A stretch of DNA of 64,000 bases from Flavobacterium panacis (GTDB taxonomy: Bacteria > Bacteroidota > Bacteroidia > Flavobacteriales > Flavobacteriaceae), in assembly GCF_024649945.1 (NCBI RefSeq), contig NZ_JANKMS010000013.1, positions 92,722 through 156,721 on the forward strand. Direction: 5' to 3'. Of the stretch, positions 52,612-61,073 are shown piece after piece. Positions within the stretch are counted from its first letter, which is position 1. Each line of letters opens with the position of its first letter. A model generated the notes under the pieces. It did not search any database, had not been told where the DNA came from, and worked only from the letters and a program-made list of their open reading frames with translations. The position numbers and the translations under genes were made by a program.

Positions 52612-52989
52612 GTGAAGAAAGAACGCAATCAAATTAGTAAAGAAAAGGTAGTAATTAAACCCACTCGTAAAGATTATTTTAAGTTAGCTTTGATCTTATT
52701 GGGGATAATTGCTTTTTTTGCATGCCTTATGAAATACCTTAGTGATCAAAGAGCTGACGAGATTGCGTTTATTAATAAAGATTATTCGATTACAAAAGGG
52801 ATCATAACCAAAATATCCTTGTATAAAGGAAAACATGTCAGAATTAAATATTTAGTTGAAGACAAAGTTTATATCGAGTCTGACGGAATGCAAAAGAAAC
52901 TGAATAAACAAACAGGAGATTCGATAAGTATAAAATATTCCAACAAAAAGCCCGAATTAATGATCAGTGAATACAATTTGGATTATTAG
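52612..52989 (+). CDS. Small single-pass membrane protein, 125 residues (DUF3592-like)
   Basis: Starts at a GTG; no ATG precedes the membrane helix (about 24-42, KLALILLGIIAFFACLM). After the helix, TKGIITKISLYKGKHVRIKYL and SISIKYSNKKPELM form a small beta domain like DUF3592, often found in single-pass proteins near RHS loci. Function unknown. Hairpin copy 7 follows 18 bp after the stop. Confidence 0.55.
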   Translation: MKKERNQISKEKVVIKPTRKDYFKLALILLGIIAFFACLMKYLSDQRADEIAFINKDYSITKGIITKISLYKGKHVRIKYLVEDKVYIESDGMQKKLNKQTGDSISIKYSNKKPELMISEYNLDY

Positions 52990-53006
52990 TAAATTATAAT
53001 TTAAAA

Positions 53007-53039
53007 ACAAAAAAGCTTCGAATTTCTTCGAAGCTTTTG
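53007..53039. terminator. Dispersed hairpin, copy 7 (variant)
   Basis: Arms AGCTTCGAA and TTCGAAGCT around TTTC, so the arms differ from the other copies but keep AGCTTC/GAAGCT and are perfectly complementary. It lies between two convergent genes and can end both. Confidence 0.8.
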
Positions 53040-53062
53040 TAAATATTGAAAAGAGTAGATTT

Positions 53063-54157
53063 CTAAAAATTAGTATTGATTTTTTTAGAACGATCTGCAA
53101 TGTAAGACATCAGCCAAGTTACTTGACCATCTTTTACAAAGTATATTTTCTTTGTTGCCGCATTCGGAATACTTTCTAAACAAGTTACTAATATATTATT
53201 AGCCGAAATAAGGTATTTCTGGTCGTAAGTATTTAAAACTCTTGCCGCTTCTTTGTTGGTTTTAGCAAGGTTGGTAAACTTTCCAAAATTGTTTTTCAGA
53301 ATAGCATCGTAATCGATAACGTCTTGTAGCGTTAAAGCGATATAATGATCTTTTACGTTTTCATCAAAATAAAGAGTAGAAAATGCCCAAACTGCTCCAC
53401 CAGATAAATACAATTTATCTTTTTTCGTTAAAAGCGGATTTGCATCAAACATTGCTTGTGTTTTCTTACGAAGAATCGGATTATAATCAAAAGATTTTTC
53501 CTGATACGTTGACATATCATTAATTTGACTTTTGTTTACCACTGTTTTTTCTACTGCATCAGTAAGTGTCATTGTACCAAAGTCAAGCTCTAAAGGAATA
53601 AACTCTAGTTTATTGTCTTTAAGTTCGTCAATATAACCACCTTTAGTAGTTTGTGCACCAATATCAAGAAGGAAAGCATTTGCATAATCAACCGGTGGAA
53701 TAGCACCTTTTACTAAAGTTTTTGCTTCTTCGTTAACTTCCAATACTTCAAGTTCTTTATTGGTAAGTGAAGAGATTTTCTTTTTTAAAACGTCAAGATT
53801 GCGCGCATTCGAAAAAACAGGGGCAGCAACAATGAAAATGTTTTCATCAAGCATTTTATACTCAGCTCTTATTTTTTTCAATTGGTCAACTACAATAACG
53901 CTGGTTTTGTTGATGTCCTCTGCAGTAAGTTCTCCAGTTGCACCAATATGATCAGCAAACGGAATTCTATCTGTCCAGAATGAAAGAATTTTATAATCGG
54001 CTTTTTTGATATTATTTACATCAATAACCGAGACTTTGATTGCTCTTCGTCCGATTTCAATTCCAGCATAAACGCTTTTTTGAGCAAATAAGGTGATACT
54101 AAAAAATAAATTTAAAAGAATAAAAAATAGAACTTGGGGTTTGTTTTTTTTAAGCAT
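53063..54157 (-). CDS. Secreted Ppx/GppA-like (actin-fold) protein
   Basis: 364 residues. A signal peptide (about 5-25, ending LFAQ) precedes an actin/Hsp70-type ATPase fold like exopolyphosphatase: YAGIEIGRRAIKVSVIDV corresponds to the phosphate-1 loop, EVNEEAKTLVKGAI to the connecting region and FLLDIGAQTTKGGY to the phosphate-2 loop. Exopolyphosphatases are normally cytosolic; an exported member is unusual. The phosphate-2 loop reads DIGAQTTKG rather than the usual DIGGGSxE, which may mean altered chemistry. Single gene on the minus strand. Confidence 0.7.
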   Translation of the reverse strand: MLKKNKPQVLFFILLNLFFSITLFAQKSVYAGIEIGRRAIKVSVIDVNNIKKADYKILSFWTDRIPFADHIGATGELTAEDINKTSVIVVDQLKKIRAEYKMLDENIFIVAAPVFSNARNLDVLKKKISSLTNKELEVLEVNEEAKTLVKGAIPPVDYANAFLLDIGAQTTKGGYIDELKDNKLEFIPLELDFGTMTLTDAVEKTVVNKSQINDMSTYQEKSFDYNPILRKKTQAMFDANPLLTKKDKLYLSGGAVWAFSTLYFDENVKDHYIALTLQDVIDYDAILKNNFGKFTNLAKTNKEAARVLNTYDQKYLISANNILVTCLESIPNAATKKIYFVKDGQVTWLMSYIADRSKKINTNF

Positions 54158-54492
54158 TGTATTTAATTATAATATGATTTGTTTTTGAGTGTAGGTTTTT
54201 AAAAATATTTTTTCGTGGTATTTGTGTGAAAATCATAATTTTATATTTGAAAAAATGACTTTCCTTAGAAGATTGCAAATTTATGAAAACATTTATAAAA
54301 ATAAACTCAGTTATTCAGAAAAAGATATTATTTAATTGTTAAGTTTTGTTTTGGTGCTTGGTGATTTGCGATTTTGTATTTGCTGAATACTCGTATAAGT
54401 TAGCTAGTGACAAGTGCTTGTATTTGTTGTAGTAAAAATATTTCATATCTTGCCTGATAATCATTAATCAACAATCAATCAAATCAATCAAA
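54158..54492. other. Divergent intergenic region
   Basis: 335 bp AT-rich DNA between the Ppx-like gene and the serine hydrolase gene. TAAATTTG on the minus strand at 54276-54283 resembles a -7 box for the Ppx-like gene but is about 120 bp away from the start. Nothing else recognised. Confidence 0.35.
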
Positions 54493-55968
54493 ATGAAAAA
54501 ACAGGTATTTCTTTATTTTAGTGCTTTACTGTTTACAAGTATTATCTCCGGACAGGAACTAAATCATTTCTTTTCCACATTAGCTAAAAATAATCTTTAC
54601 AACGGCAGTGTTTTAATTTCCAAATCAGATAAAAACATTTTTTCTAATTATTATGGATATTCTAATATCGAAAAGAGAGAGAAAATAAGTGATAAATCTC
54701 GATTTCCAATTGCATCAGTATCCAAAACATTCACCTCTACGGCAGTACTTCAGCTCCAACAGAAAGGGAAACTAAATATTGATGATAGGGTTCAGAAATA
54801 TCTTCCCGATTTTCCTTATCCTAATGTTACCATCAGACATTTGCTGAGTAATACTTCTGGACTCGGGCAGTACTATAATTTGTTCACCGAAGTAATGAAG
54901 AACCAGCCAGATAAACTGATTTCAAATCAGGATATTATACCCGAATTTATCAATCAAAAAGTTCCTCTTTCGTTTTCACCAGGAGATAAATGGGAATATA
55001 ATAATGTTAATTTCTGTCTTGCAGCTTTAATAGTAGAGAAAATATCAGGAATGGCATTTAGGGAATATCTCGATAAAAATATTTTCAAACCTGCCAATAT
55101 GAAAGATTCATTTCTTCCTGAAAATCGAAGAGTTAAAGAACAGAATCAGACAGAGTTGTACACTTATCCCAATATGTATTCGATGGATTTGGTGAATATT
55201 GAAAATTTAGAAGCTACTTTTCCCGTAGAAAGAAGAAGTAATTTTTATGGAAATGGAGGAATCGTAAGTACCGCTTTAGATTTAGGTAAATATCAAAAAG
55301 CATTATTTAGTTACAAACTTTTAGATAAGAAAGAATTAGAAGAAGCTTTAACACCTGCAAAACTTAATGATGGAAAAACAGCATCTTATCGTTTTGAAGA
55401 AAAAGAAATAGCTTATGGACTGGGCTGCCAAATATATAGTAACGAAAATGAAAAAATAGTTTTTCATGACGGTTTTATCACAGGACTTACTTCCATGCTA
55501 ATGCATAACATTACAAAAAACGAAACAGTTATTTTATTGTCTAATGCAGCAAATCCCGTTTTTGTGACAGCCAATGAAATTTTTAAAATAATGGATAATA
55601 AACCGTATAAAATGCCTGTGCAGAATCTTTCGAGAGTATATGGTAATTTGCTTGAGAGCGGAAGCAAAGAAAAAGCGAATCAGTTAATTGAAGAATATTT
55701 AAAAAATCCAAATAGTTATGAAGCAACAGAAAGAGATTTTAATAGATTGGGATATCAATTTCTTAGAAGTCAAAAAACAGATAATTCTCTATTAACTTTT
55801 GCTTCAGCCACTTTGCTTTTTCCAAATAGTTCCAACATATATGATAGTTACGGAGAGGCATTACTTCAAGTTGACAAAAAAGAAGATGCGATTAAAATGT
55901 ATAAAAAATCTATTGAATTAGATCCAACTAATGAAAACGGTAAAAAAGTATTAAAGCAACTTCTTTAA
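54493..55968 (+). CDS. Secreted serine hydrolase (class C beta-lactamase fold) with TPR tail
   Basis: 491 residues. A signal peptide (about 1-20, ending IISG) is followed by the penicillin-binding-protein-like fold: SxxK at Ser75-Lys78 (ASVSKTF), YxN at Tyr169-Asn171 (EYNNVN) and an HxG-type motif in FHDGFITGL near 325. The C-terminus (about 400-491) is TPR-like (YGEALLQVDKKEDAIKMYKKSIELDP, key part AIKMYKKSIELDP). Such proteins act on D-amino-acid peptides or esters in the periplasm; the substrate is not evident. A hairpin terminator follows. Confidence 0.88.
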   Translation: MKKQVFLYFSALLFTSIISGQELNHFFSTLAKNNLYNGSVLISKSDKNIFSNYYGYSNIEKREKISDKSRFPIASVSKTFTSTAVLQLQQKGKLNIDDRVQKYLPDFPYPNVTIRHLLSNTSGLGQYYNLFTEVMKNQPDKLISNQDIIPEFINQKVPLSFSPGDKWEYNNVNFCLAALIVEKISGMAFREYLDKNIFKPANMKDSFLPENRRVKEQNQTELYTYPNMYSMDLVNIENLEATFPVERRSNFYGNGGIVSTALDLGKYQKALFSYKLLDKKELEEALTPAKLNDGKTASYRFEEKEIAYGLGCQIYSNENEKIVFHDGFITGLTSMLMHNITKNETVILLSNAANPVFVTANEIFKIMDNKPYKMPVQNLSRVYGNLLESGSKEKANQLIEEYLKNPNSYEATERDFNRLGYQFLRSQKTDNSLLTFASATLLFPNSSNIYDSYGEALLQVDKKEDAIKMYKKSIELDPTNENGKKVLKQLL

Positions 55969-56001
55969 ATAAGATAGTATCCGTTTTCAGAAAGTATCAT
56001 A

Positions 56002-56045
56002 AAAAAAACTGCGCAAATGTCTTTGAATTTGTACAGTTTTTAATT
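56002..56045 (+). terminator. Terminator after the serine hydrolase gene
   Basis: Inverted repeat AAACTG-CGCAAAT and ATTTGTA-CAGTTT with a two-base mismatch, ending in TTTTT. It lies 34 bp after the stop. Confidence 0.6.
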
Positions 56046-56106
56046 TTTTGTAATTGGAGTAATCGCTACAACAGCTATTAAAAATTAATTTATTAAAATA
56101 TTAAAG

Positions 56107-57384
56107 ATGAATAACATTCAAGATTTAAATATTAAAAATGAGATATTGCCTGTATTTGATTATTCTTTAAATTCTTTCACCAAAAATAAGATTCTTTATT
56201 TATTGCAAACTCCTTTAAAAAGTGAGGATAAAATTGCAGAAAGACAAAATATTCTCAAGGCTTTTATGGCCAATATGAAGGTTTTGGAGAGTTATTCGTA
56301 TACCGTTTTGTATTTAAATGAGGTTCATTTTTTCTTAAATAATTTTAGCGAAGTAAATTCTAAAAGTTCTCGTTTTCTGTTTTCAGGTCCCAGTCCTGAT
56401 GAAATTCTTTTGAATAACAAACTGCATCAAATGGTGTTGTTTTTTCACAGGCTGGAATCGGTCTATTTCTCGCGAATTAATCTCATAAATTTTCCTGAAA
56501 TTTATAGAAAGGATTTAAACAGAGTATTGTCTTTTCTTTCGTTTTTTGAATTGAGACATTATGAGTTTATGATAAGAGAAAAACGTTTAAAAAGAAAACA
56601 TCTTAAAGAATTAACCCATAAAATTTTGAAGCTAAAGGAAGAAGGAAAAATCGAAACATTTTGGGAAGATTTGTTTTTATTCGAATCCTATTGTTCTATC
56701 AGCTTGGCGATTAAAAATAGAAACTTCACTTTTCCGACTTTTAAAGAAAGCGAAATAAGTTTAAATGATTTTTTTCATCCTTTAGTCAAAAATCCAGTTA
56801 AGAATGACTTTACGGCTTTCAGTAATGTGATTGTATTGAATGGACCCAATATGTCTGGGAAGTCAACTTTTCTTAAATCTATTAGTTTGTGTGTCTATTT
56901 AGGAAATCTCGGACTTGCTATTCCGGCATCAAAAGCTGTAATTCCCTTTTGTAATGATTTTTCAATTGGAATTAATAAACGCGATGCTATTTTAAACGGA
57001 TACAGTCATTTTATGACAGAAATAATGAATCTTAAAGATGTTGTGCTAAATGCAGCAGAAGGAAACAGAAGTTTTGCCGTATTTGACGAACTTTTTAGCG
57101 GAACAAATGTCGAAGACGCTTTAGAAATTTGCAAAACAACGATAAATGGCCTTAGTAAGTATACAAATTCCTATTTTTTTATTTCTACGCATATTCAGGA
57201 ATTAAAAGAGTTTACAAATGATAAAATCTCTACATTTTATCTGGATTGCGAATTGATCAATAACGTACCTACTTTTACTTATAAACTGAAAAAAGGATGG
57301 TCAGATATTAAAGTAGGCCGCGTTTTATTTGATAAAGTTGGATTGAATGAACTCTTGAATGTTTCAAAACTAATTGATAAATAA
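56107..57384 (+). CDS. MutS-like ATPase domain protein
   Basis: 425 residues. The C-terminal half is a MutS ATPase: Walker A GPNMSGKST at about residues 246-254, then a Walker B segment FAVFDELFSGT near 323 and ISTHIQEL. The N-terminal half (1-235) is a helical lever/clamp-like region, but the mismatch-recognition domain and the connector of MutS are missing. It resembles the Bacteroidota short MutS-like proteins (MutS-V/YshD relatives), which may act in DNA repair or in tolerance. It is a single gene with 138 bp upstream. Confidence 0.85.
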   Translation: MNNIQDLNIKNEILPVFDYSLNSFTKNKILYLLQTPLKSEDKIAERQNILKAFMANMKVLESYSYTVLYLNEVHFFLNNFSEVNSKSSRFLFSGPSPDEILLNNKLHQMVLFFHRLESVYFSRINLINFPEIYRKDLNRVLSFLSFFELRHYEFMIREKRLKRKHLKELTHKILKLKEEGKIETFWEDLFLFESYCSISLAIKNRNFTFPTFKESEISLNDFFHPLVKNPVKNDFTAFSNVIVLNGPNMSGKSTFLKSISLCVYLGNLGLAIPASKAVIPFCNDFSIGINKRDAILNGYSHFMTEIMNLKDVVLNAAEGNRSFAVFDELFSGTNVEDALEICKTTINGLSKYTNSYFFISTHIQELKEFTNDKISTFYLDCELINNVPTFTYKLKKGWSDIKVGRVLFDKVGLNELLNVSKLIDK

Positions 57385-57490
57385 CTTATTTCTGAATCTA
57401 ATCGTATTTGAAATTTGCTCTAAGAACTAGGATAAATAATTGCCGGCAGTAGCTATTACAGAGCTCAGCATAATTTAAAGAACTACAACG

Positions 57491-58198
57491 ATGATAAAAA
57501 AACTTTATCCAGAAATTGAAATAGCTGGTGGACTAATTTCTGCTTTAAATTTTGCATTTGATAAAATTGGATCTGAATTAAGGGTTTTTAACGAGAATGA
57601 GGATAATTATTTTCCTGGAGCGAATGCCCGAATCGAGAAAGACAATAAGTTTTCGCAAATTTATATTGCGTCAGAAAAAAAGCTTTATTTGTCCGATTTT
57701 TGGCGGGATGGAGTTTGTCTTGCGCATGGAGGTATTAACGATATTGATCTACTTGCTGAATGCATTGACTTTTGATTGAGCTCAAAAGTGACTACAATGC
57801 AATTGGCGGATAAATTTTCTTTTGTTGCTCCAGAGGAAAAAGCAAAAGCTTTTGATGAAGGAAAAGAGGTTGAATACAAATGGCAATCAATTCTTCATGA
57901 CGAATTCGATAAGGAAATCAAAAGTTTTGTTGAACTAGCAGTAAAAGACAAGATTTTATCTAAACTTTTTCCATTTACAAGTTTAACGACATTATGTTTT
58001 AGTCGATGTACTGGTTATCCGTATACATACGACACACCAACAGTTACACCAATTTTTGAAACCGATCAATATCTAGTAAGAAATGGTGAAGGTGATGAAA
58101 TTGGTTCGGGTTTAGCAAGTGAAGCATTAAAAATTGTACTTCGTAATTTACCTAAGGATATTGGTCCTGCAGTAAAAGGAACATCTGAGAACTTATAA
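57491..58198 (+). pseudogene. DUF6193-like gene interrupted by an in-frame TGA
   Basis: Two frames in the same phase: residues 1-94 (57491-57772) end ECIDF at TGA (57773-57775), and the next frame continues LSSKVTTMQLADKF to 58198. Joined, they form one continuous 235-residue protein with the DUF6193 pattern: a W-containing segment (YKWQSILHD) and the end block FPFTSLTTLCFSRCTGYP, with no gap or frameshift. TGA differs from TGG (Trp) in one base, and Trp is plausible there, so a recent nonsense mutation is the simplest reading. Alternatives are a sequencing error or reinitiation at the TTG (57776) or ATG (57797). DUF6193 genes occur near toxin loci as candidate immunity genes. Confidence 0.7.
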
Positions 58199-58277
58199 AA
58201 AAATGCTGTCGTAGCTCTGAATCTTGTTTCAGAAACTTAGCGAAAATAAAAATCTTAAAAGAAATACTTAGAAAATA

Positions 58278-58307
58278 AAAAAAGCTCCAGATTTCTCTGA
58301 AGCTTTA
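58278..58307. terminator. Dispersed hairpin, copy 8
   Basis: Arms AGCTCCAGA and TCTGAAGCT around TTTC; A-tract left, T-rich right. It lies 6 bp past the 3' end of tRNA-fMet copy 2, as copy 5 does for copy 1. Confidence 0.8.
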
Positions 58308-58312
58308 CTTAG

Positions 58313-58385
58313 TAGCGGGAACAGGACTCGAACCTGTGACCTTCGGGTTATGAGCCCGACGAGCTGCCTACTGCTCTATCCCGCG
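58313..58385 (-). tRNA. Initiator tRNA-fMet (anticodon CAT), copy 2
   Basis: Identical to copy 1 over the whole 73 nt, including the 1:72 mismatch and the GGG/CCC anticodon stem. Two initiator genes are common. The 5' flank shares TTTCGGGTGCAAAGATAC with copy 1 before diverging. Confidence 0.95.
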
Positions 58386-58397
58386 ATGTTTCGGGTG

Positions 58398-58427
58398 CAA
58401 AGATACGCCGATTTTTTAGAAATCCAA
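58398..58427 (-). promoter_or_regulatory. Promoter of tRNA-fMet copy 2
   Basis: On the minus strand TTG, 19 nt, TATCTTTG, the same boxes and spacing as copy 1 with a different spacer sequence, so the boxes are conserved on purpose. Confidence 0.8.
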
Positions 58428-58474
58428 CGAAAACTTTAAAAAATGTTTTATTTTCTGTATTGACTTGATATGAC

Positions 58475-58482
58475 TACCTTTG
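58475..58482 (+). promoter_or_regulatory. Candidate -7 element for era
   Basis: TACCTTTG matches TAnnTTTG exactly. Transcription from about 58489 gives a very short leader before ATG 58503 and would leave almost none before the alternative ATG at 58497, which favours the later start. No TTG at the -33 distance. Confidence 0.45.
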
Positions 58483-58502
58483 CATCCTAAAATAGTATGC
58501 AA

Positions 58503-59384
58503 ATGTCACATAAAGCAGGTTTTGTAAACATTATCGGAAATCCAAATGTTGGAAAATCAACATTGATGAACGCTTTCGTTGGAGAGCGATTATCAATTAT
58601 TACCTCTAAAGCACAAACAACACGCCATAGAATTCTGGGAATTGTAAATGGAGAAGACTTTCAATTAGTCCTTTCTGATACTCCAGGAATCATCAAACCG
58701 GCCTACGAAATGCAGGAATCGATGATGAATTTTGTAAAATCAGCTTTTGAAGATGCTGATATTTTAATCTACATGGTAGAAATCGGTGAGCAAGATCTTA
58801 AAGACGAAGATTTCTTTAAGAAAATCATTCACGCTAAGATTCCAGTTTTATTGCTTTTAAATAAAATTGACAATTCGAATCAAGAACAATTGGAGCAACA
58901 AGTTTCTTTCTGGAAAGAAAAAGTGCCAAATGCAGAGATTTTCCCAATTTCGGCTTTGCAGAATTTCAACGTACCAGAAGTGTTCGGAAGAATTATCGAA
59001 TTATTGCCAGAATCTCCAGCTTATTACCCAAAAGATCAATTAACAGACAAACCAGAGCGTTTCTTTGTTAATGAAACAATCCGCGAAAAGATCTTGCTGA
59101 ATTATAGCAAAGAAATTCCATATGCCGTAGAAATCGTAACAGAAGAATTTCACGAAGATGAAAATATTATCAGAATTCGCTCTGTAATCATGGTAGAACG
59201 TGATACACAAAAAGGAATCATTATCGGACATAAAGGTGCTGCTTTGAAAAAAGTAGGAACAGATGCACGTGCCGATTTAGAGAAATTCTTCGGAAAACAA
59301 ATTCATATTGAACTTTACGTAAAAGTGAACAAAAACTGGAGAAGCAACGCTAATATGTTGAAACGTTTCGGATATAATCAATAA
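58503..59384 (+). CDS. era: GTPase Era
   Basis: 293 residues from MSHKAGFVNIIG; an ATG two codons earlier is in frame. GTPase motifs: G1 GNPNVGKS (residues 10-17), G2/G3 with SDTPGI, G4 NKID, then a KH RNA-binding domain with the GHKGAALKKVG loop near 245. Era matures the 30S subunit by binding the 3' end of 16S rRNA. Normal length. It is followed by der 223 bp later, so the two ribosome-assembly GTPases are neighbours. Confidence 0.97.
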   Translation: MSHKAGFVNIIGNPNVGKSTLMNAFVGERLSIITSKAQTTRHRILGIVNGEDFQLVLSDTPGIIKPAYEMQESMMNFVKSAFEDADILIYMVEIGEQDLKDEDFFKKIIHAKIPVLLLLNKIDNSNQEQLEQQVSFWKEKVPNAEIFPISALQNFNVPEVFGRIIELLPESPAYYPKDQLTDKPERFFVNETIREKILLNYSKEIPYAVEIVTEEFHEDENIIRIRSVIMVERDTQKGIIIGHKGAALKKVGTDARADLEKFFGKQIHIELYVKVNKNWRSNANMLKRFGYNQ

Positions 59385-59501
59385 AAAGAGTTTTCAGCCG
59401 CAGTTTCCAGTCTCAGTCTTAAAACTGTGATTGCGACTGCGACTAAAAAATATAAAAACTTAGGTACTTAGAAACTTAGTAGCTCAGCAACTTTTTTTAA
59501 C

Positions 59502-59509
59502 TACCTTTG
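59502..59509 (+). promoter_or_regulatory. Candidate -7 element for der
   Basis: TACCTTTG, an exact match to TAnnTTTG, about 98 bp before the der start. The same box precedes era. Confidence 0.4.
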
Positions 59510-59607
59510 CAAAAAATTTAAATAAGGCATTTTAGATTTATAATTTATTGGGATTTAGTCAAAAACGAAATCTGGAATTGTAAATCTAGAATCTAAAATT
59601 CAAAAAA

Positions 59608-60918
59608 ATGAATAATAACATTGTTGCGATAGTAGGAAGACCTAACGTAGGGAAATCGACCCTGTTTAATAGGCTGATACAAAGAAGAGAAGCTATTGTA
59701 GATTCAGTATCTGGGGTTACCCGTGATAGAAACTATGGTAAAAGCGAGTGGAACGGAAAAGAGTTTTCTGTCATTGATACAGGTGGATACGTTCGAGGGT
59801 CTGATGACGTTTTCGAAGGCGAAATTCGTAAACAGGTAGAACTTGCTATCGACGAAGCCGATGTTATTATTTTTGTGGTTGATGTTGAAGAAGGAATTAC
59901 ACCAATGGATGAAACTGTTGCGAAATTGCTTCGTAAAGTAACAAAACCAGTTTTATTGGCTGTAAATAAGGTTGATAACGCAATGCGTGAGAAAGATGCA
60001 ATTGAGTTTTACAACCTTGGTTTAGGTGATTATTATACTTTCGCAAGTATTTCAGGAAGCGGAACTGGAGATTTATTAGATGCTTTAATTGAAGCTTTTC
60101 CAGAAAAACCAGAGATTGAGGTTAAAGAAGATTTACCGCGTTTCGCAGTTGTAGGTCGTCCAAATGCTGGGAAATCTAGTTTTATCAATGCTTTGATTGG
60201 TAAAGATCGTTATATCGTAACTGATATTGCTGGAACAACTCGTGATGCAATTGATACTAAATTTGACCGTTTTGGTTTCGAATTTAACTTAGTGGATACT
60301 GCGGGAATTCGTCGTAAAGCAAAAGTAAAAGAAGATTTAGAATTTTATTCTGTAATGCGTTCTGTTAGAGCAATTGAGCATGCAGATATTTGTATATTGG
60401 TTATCGACGCAACACGTGGATTTGAAGGTCAAGACCAAAGTATTTTCTGGTTGGCTGAGAAAAACCGTAAAGGTGTTGTCATCTTGGTAAACAAATGGGA
60501 CTTGGTAGAAAAAGATACGATGTCAACTCGTGATTACGAAGAGAAAATCAAAAAAGAATTGATGCCTTTTACAGATGTGCCGATTTTATTCGTTTCTGCT
60601 TTAACAAAACAACGTTTATTAAAAGCACTTGAAGCTACAGTTCAGGTTTTTGAAAATAGAAAACAAAGAATTGCAACTTCAAAATTCAACGAATATATGT
60701 TGAAAGTAATTGAGGCTTATCCGCCACCAGCAACAAAAGGGAAGTATGTAAAAATTAAATATTGTATGCAGTTGCCAACTCAAACGCCTCAGTTTGTATT
60801 TTTTGCTAACTTGCCACAATATGTAAAAGAACCTTATAAACGTTATCTGGAAAATAAAATTAGAGAGAAATGGGATTTCGCAGGAGTTCCAATCGATATT
60901 TATATTAGAGAAAAATAA
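59608..60918 (+). CDS. der: Ribosome biogenesis GTPase Der
   Basis: 436 residues with two tandem GTPase domains and a C-terminal KH-like domain. G1 loops are GRPNVGKST (residues 9-17) and GRPNAGKSS (near 183), with DTGG and DTAG as G3, and NKVD and NKWD as G4. Der (EngA) is needed for 50S assembly. Preceded by a 223-bp region with a TACCTTTG box and followed by a strong terminator, so it is transcribed alone. Confidence 0.97.
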   Translation: MNNNIVAIVGRPNVGKSTLFNRLIQRREAIVDSVSGVTRDRNYGKSEWNGKEFSVIDTGGYVRGSDDVFEGEIRKQVELAIDEADVIIFVVDVEEGITPMDETVAKLLRKVTKPVLLAVNKVDNAMREKDAIEFYNLGLGDYYTFASISGSGTGDLLDALIEAFPEKPEIEVKEDLPRFAVVGRPNAGKSSFINALIGKDRYIVTDIAGTTRDAIDTKFDRFGFEFNLVDTAGIRRKAKVKEDLEFYSVMRSVRAIEHADICILVIDATRGFEGQDQSIFWLAEKNRKGVVILVNKWDLVEKDTMSTRDYEEKIKKELMPFTDVPILFVSALTKQRLLKALEATVQVFENRKQRIATSKFNEYMLKVIEAYPPPATKGKYVKIKYCMQLPTQTPQFVFFANLPQYVKEPYKRYLENKIREKWDFAGVPIDIYIREK

Positions 60919-60921
60919 ATG

Positions 60922-60950
60922 AAAGTCCCCTAAAGCAGGGGACTTTTTTA
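60922..60950 (+). terminator. Terminator after der
   Basis: Perfect stem AAAGTCCCCT/AGGGGACTTT with loop AAAGC and T-run; 3 bp after the stop. Confidence 0.9.
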
Positions 60951-60994
60951 TGTTTGGTATCTATAAAATTACAAGATCAATTTTTTATTGGCAT

Positions 60995-61002
60995 TATATT
61001 TG
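60995..61002 (+). promoter_or_regulatory. Candidate -7 element for the barrel protein gene
   Basis: TATATTTG matches TAnnTTTG, 71 bp before the ATG at 61074; no TTG at the -33 distance. Confidence 0.35.
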
Positions 61003-61073
61003 AATAAATGTGAAAAACACAATTAAACCTTTTGTGTTTTTTTAAGTCTTACTATTCAAACTAACCTAATTTT

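Noticed and set aside
57776..58198. Separate gene starting with TTG at 57776
   Set aside because: The reading continues seamlessly from the frame before the TGA, which explains the data better as one broken gene.
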